Below, piece after piece: positions 22,627 to 33,571 of a DNA stretch of 64,000 nucleotides. The stretch is from Gamsiella multidivaricata (Eukaryota > Mortierellomycota > Mortierellomycetes > Mortierellales > Mortierellaceae): contig NW_026251787.1 of the NCBI RefSeq assembly GCF_025024155.1, forward strand, positions 103,348 to 167,347. Direction: 5' to 3'. The notes under the pieces are model-generated. The model was not told where the DNA came from. It saw only the letters and a program-made list of their open reading frames with translations, and did not search any database. How positions within the stretch are numbered: the first letter of the stretch is position 1; each line of letters begins with the position of its first letter. The position numbers and the translations under genes are program-made.

Positions 22627-25600
22627 ATGAGTTCATCGCCACGCTCCTTCACCTTCTCGGCCTCCAGTGGCACGCCCACGCCCACCACCCCGACCTTCGA
22701 CCTTCACTCCTACCCCAACGCAGCATCCTACTATGAAGTCCTCAGACAGTGGGACGACGAGAGCATCGCTGTCTGGCTGCACGACAACAAGATAAGCCAG
22801 TACGACAAGCTGTTTGTCGGTAAGGGCCATGGCCATGAGCACCCACATTCAAGATGGCATTGCACCTCATCGAAGTAAACCGGTGCTTTCTTGTCTGTCT
22901 AATAGCCTGCTCTGTACTTCTCTAGAACACTGCGTCCGAGGAGCCGCCCTTCTGGAACTTGATCACTATGCCCTCAAGGAGATGGGCATCTCTCAGCTCG
23001 CAGACAGAATTAGAATACTGACCGCCGTCAAGGCACTGCGCGTTCGCTGTCTCGCTGTTCACCCGCACACTAATGGCAACAGTAACAACAGCAGCGGCCA
23101 TTATCACAGCTCTAACAAGGTATCGGACGAGAAGGCACTCCACACCGCATACCGAATCGCTAGCCTGTCCTCCATATTCTCTAACATGAACCCGCCTCTT
23201 TCCCCCCTGCCTGTTTTACCATATGTTTTACTCTGCCCTAACTTGTAGGAGAAGTTGGAGGTGCCGCCGATGAACAAGAAGGAATCAAGTGGACTCAGTT
23301 TGGGAGGCGATGGTTCCTTCCTAAAGTCCTTGAAGAGGTCTGGGTCTTCAAAAGCCCTGAATTTGAAGCGTGCCAACTCAAAGTCGCTGGCCAGATCCAA
23401 TTCCAAGAAGCAGACCCAGTTTGAAGAACCCACTTCCCCGAGAACACCGGTAAGCATCGAGCGCCAGCAGCAAGTCAGGTTGTTGTTGAAACACAAAAGG
23501 TGTGGGAGTGGCGCGCTGACTCATGTTTGATTCCTCTAGAGATCCTCGCATGAAGGTGGTATCATGTCTCTGGAGTCTGTCAAACATGTACGCTGAAAGC
23601 ATTTATCGGTCGCTAGTTCCTTCGCCCATGGATGGCACGCATACTGAAGACGACTCACTTACACCTTGTATACATTCACTTAATAGCGCTGCATTAGGGT
23701 TTTTGATGATGGAGGTCAATGCAGTATTGTGAACGTTCACAATGTTACCGACGCAGGAGGAATCTACACACGGGTGCTTCACAAATTCAACATCACAGAC
23801 GAGATGGAAAAATATTCCATCTTTACCCTCTCTGGCGAGACGGGCGATGGTACGTGTATCAGAAAGGGCGCAGCGTCAGGCACGGATATTCATCAATGGG
23901 TGGCCTTTTAACGCTTTTATCTTTGTATTCATTGCAATCAGCGCGGAGCCTGGCGGACGACGAGCTGCTTAATATCTGCAAAAGTCTGGATAGACCAGAG
24001 AAGGAGCGATTGATCCTGCGCAAGAAGCACCAGCCAGTCAGCCACGATATCCTCAAGCGACGTGGGACAGCAAAGAGGCCAGACAGAGGGGAGCTCGCTT
24101 CGCCCACGGCAAACTCCTTCAAAGAATCATCACGTATGCAAACATTCTTTGGACAACGTCCACCGGACGAGATTATTGAAAGTAACTTGGCAGAGTACTT
24201 TCCTGGACACCGCAAGGAACTGTTGCGGGAAGTCAGCAATGTCCGCAACTCGCTTCTGTTCAGGAATTCACAGTTTATGAGCCGCAATTCCTTCATCAGT
24301 CGCAATTCATTTATTCCTCGCCATTCATATTTGATTGAACCTGGTGCGGCTGATGTCCTCTCTCAATCCTTGGCTCATCTCTCTCTGCAAGAAGCAGAGG
24401 AAGCAGAGGAATCGGAAACCGTCGCAACTGCAGATGGTGCTACTCCTGGTGATAAGCATTCCCTTCATGAGAGCGATGACCAAGAGACAGAGCAGGATCG
24501 TGGATATAGTTATGGCCATGACAACGTGCAGAAGCAGTCGTCTGGACAAGCAAGAGATGACTTGCAGACTAAAGATAGTACTGGAGAACGGGACAGTAAG
24601 GAAGACAGCATGAAAGAGGTCAAAAAGGCTGTTATGAACGACGAACCAGTATCTACTACCAGTACAGTTCCAGGAGTTATTGTCTCGGATCACACCAGCG
24701 GAGTAGCAGATTCCATATCGAGCCCAGCACCCGTTTCCGATCTTCCTTCAAAACGAGCCATGGCAGCACGCATGTCGCGGGTTTCACTTGCAAGCCAGAG
24801 ATATCACAGCTCATCATTGAACCGACAATCGTCAGCCGGGTCGATATCGTCGTTCTCTGCAGCCGCGCCCAGGGTATGGTCCAGTCCTACGTCCGAGTCT
24901 GAGATTATACCAAGGCCCCGGCAGAATGCGCTCTCGGACCTGAAGCAGCGTGGTGCCTCGGAGGGTGGTGGACGTACGGCCAGGGATGTCGCGGGCGTCG
25001 TTCCTTTGGAGAACGATTATTCATGGTGGATTCGTGGCAAGTTCATTGGCGTTGGCTCGTTTGGGCGAGTGTCGCTAGGATGGCACAGGCAGCTGGGAAC
25101 GTTCATGGCTGTCAAGCAGGTCGAGTTGCCTGTCAATAAGTCTTACAAGGAGGACAAGCAAAAGATCCTGGTCGAAGCACTGGAGAGAGAAATCGATTTG
25201 CTCAAGGAGCTCCACCATGAACGAATTGTGCGATACATTGGTTCGGATATTGAAAAGGGACACATTAACATTTTCCTGGAGTATGTGGCTGGAGGATCCA
25301 TCGCCACACTGCTGTCCGACTACGGTCCTTTCTCAGAGATCCTGGTCCGGTCGTTTGTGAAGCAGATCCTGGAAGGTCTCGATTACCTCCACGAATGCGA
25401 CATTATCCATCGTGATATCAAGGGAGCCAACGTCCTTGTCGACGTCAATAGCTGCATCAAGATTTCTGATTTCGGTATTTCGAAGAAAGTCGAGGACCGT
25501 AAGTTACCATTGACGATCTGTTATTCTTATCTGAGTATGGTACTCAAGATGGGCATATATTCATTAACATAAGGAATGCTCTACTATTAGATCTCAAGTC

Positions 25601-26028
25601 CATCCAAGTCAAGCCATCACGGCCTTCGCTGCAAGGTTCAACCTTCTGGATGGCTCCGGAAGTGGTCAAGCAGATCGAGACGACATACAAGGCTGATATC
25701 TGGAGTCTTGGCTGTCTCGTTGTCGAGATGTTCACAGGCACGCATCCGTTCCCACAGTTCTCGCAGATGCAGGCGCTTTTCCAGATCGGTTCGAACTGTA
25801 CGCCCGATATTCCCGAGGACATTTCTGACGACGCCAAAGACTTTCTCAAGCGCACCTTTGAGGTGTAAGTGTTCTATTTTTTGTTTGTCTTGTTCGCCGA
25901 AAGTATGAGACTGAATGCTGAAGATACTGATACTGGCGGTGACTTTGCTTCGTTTCTATAGGGACTATCATGTACGACCTTCGGCGAGGATTCTCCTGGG
26001 ACACCTATTCATCCAGCAGCTGTCATAG
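22627..26028 (+). CDS. MAP kinase kinase kinase, Ste11/Byr2 type
   Basis: This serine/threonine kinase should activate a MAPKK in pheromone, osmotic or filamentation signalling. Eight exons (22627-22819, 22926-23119, 23249-23449, 23540-23587, 23687-23849, 23942-25498, 25591-25864, 25962-26028) give 898 residues. In order: a SAM domain (about 35-110, [18 protein letters not shown] to [12 protein letters not shown]); a basic Ser-rich linker; a Ras-binding-like fold (about 213-300, [19 protein letters not shown], with [20 protein letters not shown]); a long disordered regulatory region; and a kinase domain from about 625. The kinase has a glycine loop ([11 protein letters not shown]), the VAIK-type [26 protein letters not shown] and MAPEVV. 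SAM plus Ras-binding plus C-terminal kinase is the Ste11/Byr2 arrangement. All phases agree. AATAAA lies at 26044. Confidence 0.93.
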
Positions 26029-26043
26029 ATGTTGCAGCTGTGT

Positions 26044-26049
26044 AATAAA
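26044..26049 (+). terminator. Poly(A) signal of the MAPKKK gene
   Basis: AATAAA 16 nt past the TAG stop and only 66 nt before the next ATG, so termination must occur almost at the start of the following gene. Confidence 0.45.
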
Positions 26050-26115
26050 TATGTATTGTTCACAATTCATCTCAATGACGCGTCTTGGTAAACTTGGTAA
26101 AATAACCTGTGCCGA

Positions 26116-27642
26116 ATGTATTACGTGAACCCATTCCAGCCCGCAACCTCAACCGCCATTCACCTTACCATGGACCAGCAACACCATCAGAAACGGCACC
26201 GGATGCAAGTCGACCAGGCGGGACAACAGAATTCACATGCAGAGTCAGGGGAGAGTCAGAGTAATGCACAGCCTTTCCGATTCGAGGACTTACCGGTTGA
26301 GGTCCAACTCCAAGTTGTACAACGTATCCCCACTGACCCAGAACTGCTGCAGCTTCGACTGGTGTCTTCAGGGATAGATGCCCTGGTACTGGAGCCAGTA
26401 TTCTGGTGCGAGATCGCCTTCTCGAAGCGGCTCTGCTTTAAGGCCGGCCACGGGCCGAGATCTCATCGCACAGCCATGGGCACCAGTAGCACAGACCGTG
26501 GGTCATCTATAGGATCACTCTTTTATCATAATTCTGATGCCAATATCATGGTGCATCGGCAGTCGTGGGCGGCCTCGATGATGCAGCATCCTACGGTCAG
26601 AGATATGATATCGCCGACAGAACCCTCTCTGACGATCACGGCCAATATGCCAGGAATTCTACATTCAGGACCTCTTCGGTTGGCTTCAGAAAGAACCCAT
26701 CCGTCCGCACCTTTGGAGGGATTGTCGCCGTCCTGGTCAAGCATTGAGGATTCATTTCTGATGTTCATATCCCGTCTTTCTTCCAGGGCCAGGGCAGCCC
26801 ATGGAATCCACAGGATCAGTGTCGAGGATTGGGAAGGAGAAGCTACGATGGCGCCTTTGTGGATCGCATTCCAGGCGTTCGATACTCTGACAGATCTATC
26901 GATCAGGAACTCGGTCCTCAAAGAGCTAAAGCCAGCAACTCTTTCTTCGGATGTCTGCGCGCCAGCATGCTATTGGGAACAGTTAACTCGTCTGGATTTA
27001 ACAGGATGTAGACAACTATGCAACCTCTCCGGGATCCTTCAATGGATGCCACACCTGCAGGATCTCAGTCTCGTGGAGTGTTCAGAACTCTTGGATTTCA
27101 CGCCCCTGACCCGTCCTGGACCGACTGATGATAGTAATAGGGACCTGGAGTATCGAAGGATTAATCTGACACAAACAAAGATCCATGACGCGGAGCTTAT
27201 CGAACTGTTGAAACGATCGCCACACCTCCAGGAACTGCGGCTTGACCAGTGCTATGAACTCACAGACGCATCGATAGTGACCATCGGTCGCGGAAGCCAA
27301 GAATCCGCAGCATCAACATTAACATCAATACCAGAGGGGCCTATAGCTGGTAAGAGTCAAGCAGATGCGGACATGATGGTTAACGATCAAGATCAGGACC
27401 AGAGCAAGACGGTATCGACCAGCTCGTACTGCCCAGCACTGAAAGTCCTGTCGCTCAAGAACTGTTACGACCTAGGAGAAGAAGGTGTACGGGCTTTAGC
27501 AGGATGTCGTCAACTTGAATTGTTGATAGTCCGAGGTCTGCGAGGTGTCAACGAGCAGACAATTGAGTGGCTGCATGCTCAGGGAGTTCCGCTTCGGAAG
27601 GCGTTGAGTCCACTGGGCCAGTGGAGGCATTGGAGTTTTTAG
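26116..27642 (+). CDS. F-box and leucine-rich-repeat protein
   Basis: A single-exon gene of 508 residues. F-box proteins recruit substrates to SCF ubiquitin ligases by binding Skp1. The F-box lies near residues 56-100 (FRFEDLPVEVQLQVVQRIP, LRLVSSGIDALVLEPVFW). The C-terminal half shows leucine-rich repeats of the cysteine-containing type: LTRLDLTGCRQLCNLSGI, LQDLSLVECSELLDFTPL, LQELRLDQCYELTDAS, LKVLSLKNCYDLGEEGVRAL, LELLIVRGLRGVNEQT. The middle is less conserved. An ATG at 26170 (MDQQHH) is an alternative start. It lies on the same strand 87 bp after the MAPKKK stop. It could partner the cullin-1 encoded at the right end of this window, as a generic SCF component. Substrate is unknown. Confidence 0.85.
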   Translation: MYYVNPFQPATSTAIHLTMDQQHHQKRHRMQVDQAGQQNSHAESGESQSNAQPFRFEDLPVEVQLQVVQRIPTDPELLQLRLVSSGIDALVLEPVFWCEIAFSKRLCFKAGHGPRSHRTAMGTSSTDRGSSIGSLFYHNSDANIMVHRQSWAASMMQHPTVRDMISPTEPSLTITANMPGILHSGPLRLASERTHPSAPLEGLSPSWSSIEDSFLMFISRLSSRARAAHGIHRISVEDWEGEATMAPLWIAFQAFDTLTDLSIRNSVLKELKPATLSSDVCAPACYWEQLTRLDLTGCRQLCNLSGILQWMPHLQDLSLVECSELLDFTPLTRPGPTDDSNRDLEYRRINLTQTKIHDAELIELLKRSPHLQELRLDQCYELTDASIVTIGRGSQESAASTLTSIPEGPIAGKSQADADMMVNDQDQDQSKTVSTSSYCPALKVLSLKNCYDLGEEGVRALAGCRQLELLIVRGLRGVNEQTIEWLHAQGVPLRKALSPLGQWRHWSF

Positions 27643-28006
27643 TTTTATTATGATAGACTTGACTGCACTATATAAAAAGCGGAAATGCAGTTGTATGGGC
27701 ATTGCCGGGGAATAAAAAGAAATGCAAAGAAAGATGATGGAGGAGAAATTGGACTCTTTGAGAGGTCATAAATAAATGATTAAAGAAAAGGCATTATTGA
27801 ACAGGATGGGAAGGAGTAGGAGAAAAAATGAGAAAATGGGTGCGATGTCGTGAGCACGACCCTCCCATGAGATGCGAGAAGGCCTCCTAGGACCATGAGA
27901 CGCCCTTATAAGATGACATCCATGGTTACGCGCTAGTTCCACATGTTGTCCGGCTAGTTAATGGCGATTCCTCATTACCCAGGATCAATAAAATCTGATA
28001 TCCAGA
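27643..28006. other. Convergent 3' intergenic region
   Basis: Holds both 3' UTRs. AATAAA at 27712-27717 serves the F-box gene. Nothing else is visible. Confidence 0.5.
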
Positions 28007-29049
28007 TTACTCGCGGTCCTCGTCCTGGTCGTCACCCTTGCCCAAAAGGTCGAACGAATTGGCAACAACAGGTTTGGGGACCTCATGAATCGCTGGACCA
28101 AACTTCTTGGGCTCCTGCTGCTGCTGTAGCCGCTTCGCAGCCTCGCGTGCCCTCCATCCACCGCTAGGTGCACCAAAGAGTGGGGGACGAACAGGTTCAG
28201 GGGCCGAGGGCTCTTCCTTTTGTCCAGGACGCTTCTTGATCGCAAAGCCCTCGCTATCAACCTCGACTCCCTTGTTGTTAGCGTGGGATGACCTTTGTTG
28301 CTGGTATTGGGCAGCCTTGCGAGCACGGTAGGCCTCTTCATCGCGGTGGTACTGAGTCTTGAAATAGTAGTCCTCCTTTTGCCAGCGCGGAGCCTGAAGG
28401 TTCTCTGGTTTCTCGACTTTATCCAGGCGCTGCATGATCTCACGGACGGCCTCATCCGAATACTCGGATGTGAGCTGGGGCTCGATTCGCAAGATCCTGG
28501 AGAAGCCCTCAAAGTAGGTGGGCAATGTCATCATATCCAGAAACCTGAAGAGGACATCGACTCCGTTCTGACCATCGACCTGGGTCGGGTGGTTGGAGCG
28601 GGCGAGAATACGTTTCTTGCAGTCATAGAATTCCGTGTCCATGATGATGACATCAACCTCGGGAACGTTCAATTGCCTGGCGATCCCGACCCAGACCTTG
28701 CGTTGGTCCTGATCAAAGTTGCAACGGTCGATGACGACGGATTGGGTCCTATTGTTGGCCTGGAGAGCGCTCATGGTCAGGGCCTCACAGGCGGCTCTGT
28801 CGCCGAGGTCGTCCTGGTTGATCCGGACGTATTCCTAGATACAAGCGTTAGATGGCATTAGCTGGAATACAATGAGAGAGAATGCAGAGGAAGTATATAG
28901 CAGAAAGTCAAATTTGACAAAAAAGAGTAGGTGTGAGAGTGAGCATTTACAGGAAAGGCCTTGGTCAAGGCCTTGGCGAAGGTTGACTTTCCGGAGCCGG
29001 GGGGTCCGACGAGGAGAAGGACCTTCTGGGCGGCAGTGGATGCAGACAT
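28007..29049 (-). CDS. P-loop kinase of the AAA_33 / polynucleotide-kinase-like type
   Basis: Two minus-strand exons (29049-28951, 28834-28007) give 308 residues. Walker A is GPPGSGKST (14-22). The kinase core continues EYVRINQDDLGDR, SVVIDRCNFDQDQRKVW and VPEVDVIIMDTEFYDCKKRI, then the Arg lid and NGVDVLFRFLDMMTLPTYFEGF. This matches the single-domain kinases related to the PNKP kinase half and to the N-terminal domain of aprataxin-like plant bHLH140 proteins. There is no phosphatase domain and no HIT domain here. The C-terminal third is charged, Gln-rich and disordered. The substrate is inferred only: a nucleic acid 5'-OH or a small molecule. Confidence 0.8.
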
Positions 29050-30588
29050 GGCGAGGGAGGAGGAATGTCACTTGGACTGGAGGATTCAAAAGATCGATCA
29101 AGTGGGGGAACACAACTAGGGAACATAGGTCCTGCTTGACCTTTGTAAGCAGAAAAGATAAATAACAAGTTTGGCTAAGCATATTCTAATTAAAGAGGTT
29201 TGTCGCCACCAAAGCACATTGTCCACACTATTGATATGTTGATGGCTGGTCATTGACGGGGCACAGCCCATGTCATTGCTGATGACATCTACGAGGGATG
29301 TTCATACTAGATTTACATAAATTGGCAATGGCACATGGCCCAATATCTATTCTTCATACAAGAACCAAATGAAGATGACAAAGCGAGACCAGGGTGTGGG
29401 CTTGACTAGGATGCATGCATACGTTGCTACGACTGGAATGGAAAACAAGGCCCCATGTCTTCATATTCAAACACTTTACTGTGCATGCCAAATCAAGTCC
29501 GGGATCGTTTACTTTACCGCGCACTTTGCTGTTGTGGATGCCATGTGTACGAGCTCAATTGTGCTATGCTTACTCCCCTCCGCTGTATCCCCACCTCCCC
29601 CACATTGTCTCCACAATTAAAATAAAATAAAAAAGCGTGTTTCATTTCAGGGCGGACAAAGCCAGGAAATGAAGTGCCATGCGGATCTTCTCCACATGGA
29701 TGGCTATCTTTTCTTTCTTTTTTTCTCCGGGGATGCTCAGCATGTCGGTCGGAGTGGTCTTGGTGGGAAACAGCGACTAAGAGGTAGCCTATGTCATAGG
29801 GACAACGATTATGCCCCGCTGCGTGGCGACACTTGCTTTTTTTCTCGACCCAACGGCGCTTAGGAAGAGAAGTTTAGTCAAACGGGCAACCTCAATAAGG
29901 CAATTGCTTCCGAAGTCGAGCACTGCGAGGAGAAAGAAGAAAGGGCCCGCCCCATTGACGACTGAACCTAGGGCCGCGTGTGGGTCGTACAGGAGAGCAT
30001 ACAAATGGAGAGCAGCCAGGGAAATAAGGAAAGTGCCCCGTCTTTTCTTATCGCACTCGGGATCTTGGTCTAGGAACAGAAAGATGACGATGGCACAGAT
30101 AGACCATGCAGGTGCCTGTGTTTTGTAATACTATAATGGATTTCATATGATGATCGTAATGCGGGGTACCTCATCCTCATCCTCATCCTCATCCTCAGTC
30201 AGCCCTTCCTCTCGCGCGCGCGACATGTTTCATCCCCCCCCTCCGTTTCTTTCTCGCGCCAACCCCTCTCTCGATCTCGGCCTCCACCCAACCCTGGCCT
30301 TCTTTCATATTTCTTGGTTCCTTTTCTTCGTCTTTTTTTCCGTTTCTTCTTTCTCCACGCTCCGCTCCTCGTCTTTTCTTTTTTTCCTTCTCCTCCACTC
30401 CCCACTCTTCAATCCACTCCCCACTCTCTTTCTCACACCTTTGCATTTCTCTCTCCCCACTCTTCAATCCCTACTCCTTCTGTACATATCACTGTTCATC
30501 TCTTCTGTTGCTCTTGCCTGTCTGCACACTCCCCGCTTCTCTCCCCACTCTCTCTCTCTCTCTCTCTCTCTTTTTCTCCTTCACTACC
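29050..30588. other. Divergent promoter region of the kinase and the carnitine acyltransferase
   Basis: About 1.5 kb. The right part (30200-30588) is strongly CT-rich on plus with a (TC)n run at 30548-30571, likely the transcribed leader of the acyltransferase. (CATCCT)n-like repeats lie at 30170-30196. No gene is seen. Confidence 0.45.
30548..30571 (+). repeat. (TC)12 microsatellite in leader
   Basis: A pure TC dinucleotide run ending 18 nt before the start codon of the acyltransferase. Confidence 0.85.
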
Positions 30589-33571
30589 ATGCCTCCCCAT
30601 AACAACCTCAATCGCCCATCCATGATCTCGTTGCTCGCAACCAGCCCTCTTCCGAACCTCAACAAGTCCGCAGAAAACTCTCCAGCGGCTTCGCCTGTGC
30701 TCTCGCCCATCCAATGCCCCATTGAAGTGGCCCCGATCGTCTCTGTCATGGACAAGGGTCAGGCCGAGCTCCCCTCGCTGCCCATCCCCCCTCTGGACCA
30801 GACCCTCGATCGATACCTCGACTCTGTCCGTCCCCTCGTTACCGATCAGGAGTACGAGCAGACCGTCGCCGCAGTCAAGGCATTCAAGGGCGATGCCCAG
30901 GAGCAGGGCTCAGCTCAAGGAAGGGATCTGGATCGTCGTCTGAGGGAACATGCCAAGGCATGTGAAGCACGCGGCACCAGCTGGCTGGCGGAGTGGTGGG
31001 ACGACTGGGCGTATTTCTCGCACAGGGATTCTTCCACGTTTTTTGTCAATTACTACTTTGGTTTCCAGGACGATCCCCGCATGCCGACGCAGACTGCGCG
31101 AGCTGCACTATTGGTCAGTCTTGCCCTCGAGTTCCGCCAGCTCATTGCAACGTAAGTCACATATTGTTATCGCAATGTGATGGACAAACCAAGAATGGCG
31201 GGAGTGCACTATGGAGATTTAAAGATGGGACATGGACGTCCACATCTACGCAGCAGGGCAATTTAATGCATGTGCCAGACAAGCTGGGCGTGTAATCATG
31301 GCGGTGCTCTTATAATTTTTGCCACTGCACGCGCATATGTCCTATTTTGGATTTCCGGCCGCGTTTGATCGCCCATCACGCTTTTGAATACCATATCGGT
31401 TTGCGTAATCAGCAGTATACTAACGGGTCTCTTCGAACCTTCGTGCACATCCATGTAGGCGCACGCTGACCCCAGACATGGCCAGGAACGCGCCCTTCTG
31501 CATGAACATGTATCAGTTTCTCTTTAACAACTCCCGTATCGCTGGCTCCCCCACAGACAAGGCTGTTGGCTTCCCCTATGAGACCAACAACCACATCTGT
31601 GTCGTCCGCAATGGCAAGTTCTACATCTTTGAGACCCTGCATCTGCCCTCGAAGCCGTCCTCGGTCCTCAGCCCACGCGAGATTATGATCCAGTTGGAGC
31701 GCATCAAAAAGATGGCCGATGACGATCACTCGACCGTGCCCGAGATTGGTATTCTCTCGACAGGTCAGCGCGACCAGGCTGCCAAGGACCGTGTCACTCT
31801 CTTCGAGGCCCATGCCACCAACAAGGCCCATATGGCCAAGATCGAGTCCTCGATGTTTGTCCTTTGCTTGGACTCGACCTCGCCCTCGACCTCCGAAGAT
31901 TTCTCGCGTGCCTGCTGGCATGGCGACGGGGCCAGCCGATGGTTCGACAAGTGCTTCCAGCTGATCGTCTTTGCGAATGGTCGTGCAGGCATGAACGGAG
32001 AGCACTCCAAGATGGATGCAACCCCGACCTCGCGTCTTTGCCGGTTCATGATTGACGAGGCCCAGGCTCGCAGCCTTCCTGATTTCCGAAATCTAAATGC
32101 CGAGGACCTGTACGAATGTGCCTCTGCACTGGACAAGCCTGAGCCGCTCAAGTTTGCGTCGAGCGAGGCCCTTGACAAGGCCATTGAAGATGCGCATGCG
32201 TATTTCAAGGCGACGGTGGAGGCCCACGAGATGGTTCCGACAGAGTTCAAGGGATATGGCAAGGGTCTGATCAAGGCCTTCAAGATGTCGCCGGATGCGT
32301 ATGTGCAAATGGCCCTCCAGCTGGCGTATTACCGTAAACACGGCGAATTGGTGGCGACGTACGAATCTGCGGCGACACGCAAGTACCGCCATGGTCGCAC
32401 AGAGACTGCGCGCTCGTGTTCCAAGGAGAGCAAGGCCTTTTGTGAGGCAATGGATAACCCGGAGATGGGTCTGAAGGCCAGGGCTGCAGCGTGCCGTGCA
32501 GCAGTGGCTCGACATGCGCAGTACACCGCCTGGGCAGTCGATGGACAGGCGATCGACCGTCATTTGCTGGGTCTGCGATTGATCCGCAAACCGGAGGAGC
32601 CAGTACCGGCCATGTTTGAGGATCCGGTATTTTCTCGATCATGCCGGTGGAGACTGTCGACTTCACAGATCTCGGACGATTGTTTTATTGCATACGGATG
32701 GGGCGAGGTGGTTCCTGATGGGTACGGATGTGCGTACATGGTGAAGGAGGCTGAGCTAGACTTCTGTATCACGAGTCTAAAGCTGGGATCCAAAGAATTT
32801 GGACAGTACATTGTGGATGCGTTGGAGGAGATGCGGTTTACGTTTGAGGAGGTCCGCAAGATCGAGAAGGCCGAGGCAGCCGAGGCAGCACTGGCAGCGG
32901 CAGCAGCGGCAGCGGCAGCAAAGGCGGCCGCTGCTGCAGCCGAGGCAGAACGTGCTCAGGCTGAGGCAGAGCGCAGGTCGAGCGAAGAGACGGTCCCAAC
33001 AGCAGAGGGCGCTGGGGCGATGATTTCGCGTAGCCCGACTCCACCTTCGCCATCGAAGCCTGCGCCGAGAACGAGTCTGTTCTTCCAGAAGCATGACCCG
33101 GTTCTGCGAACGGCAATGGCGCGGAATGCGATGGCGGCAGCACAAGAGAAGTACTGGTCGGGGATTGAGGAGATTGCGTTTGATGATGGTATACTGGGAT
33201 CGCCCAAGGCCAAGACCAGCCGTCCCCTCTTACCGCTGAACGCGAGCGCCTCTGGGTCGATGTTGTCGCATTCATCGTCGTCTTCTTCGCTGATGTCATT
33301 AAATACTATCAATAGCAACCGCAATGGCAATGGGACACGATCGAGATCGTCGAGCCAGCAGAACGGGTTGCGACCGAGGAGCGATTCGGGGGCACAGAAG
33401 AAGACGTTCTTGGCAATCCTCATGGGCGAGGATAGTGTCCTTCGCAGGCTCCGGACCCGCCGGGGCACAGTCCTCAACGGCAGGAACATCTCGCCCGGTT
33501 CGCCTACATCGCCTTCAGGTCATACTCCTTCGTCGCCTACATCGCCTTCGAGCCGCGCTCCTTTGCCCTGA
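30589..33571 (+). CDS. Carnitine O-acyltransferase, Yat2-like
   Basis: This family moves acetyl or acyl groups between CoA and carnitine, exporting acetyl units during growth on fatty acids or C2 compounds. Two exons (30589-31151, 31459-33571) give 891 residues. The family start is LPIPPLDQTLDRYLDSVRPLV. The catalytic His is H370 in NGEHSKMDATP, and the active-site strand RLSTSQISDDCFIAYGWGEV follows. There is no peroxisomal C-terminal signal and no clear presequence. A long Ser/Pro-rich tail (about 660-891) after a 15-residue Ala run is unusual. It matches the extended tail of cytosolic-type fungal Yat2 more than Cat2, by length. The (TC)n leader and AATAAA at 33752-33757 flank it. Substrate chain length is not known. 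Confidence 0.88.

Noticed and set aside
31409..32283. Long minus-strand frames over the carnitine acyltransferase
   Set aside because: They are antisense shadows of a strongly conserved coding exon and carry no motif or splice pattern.
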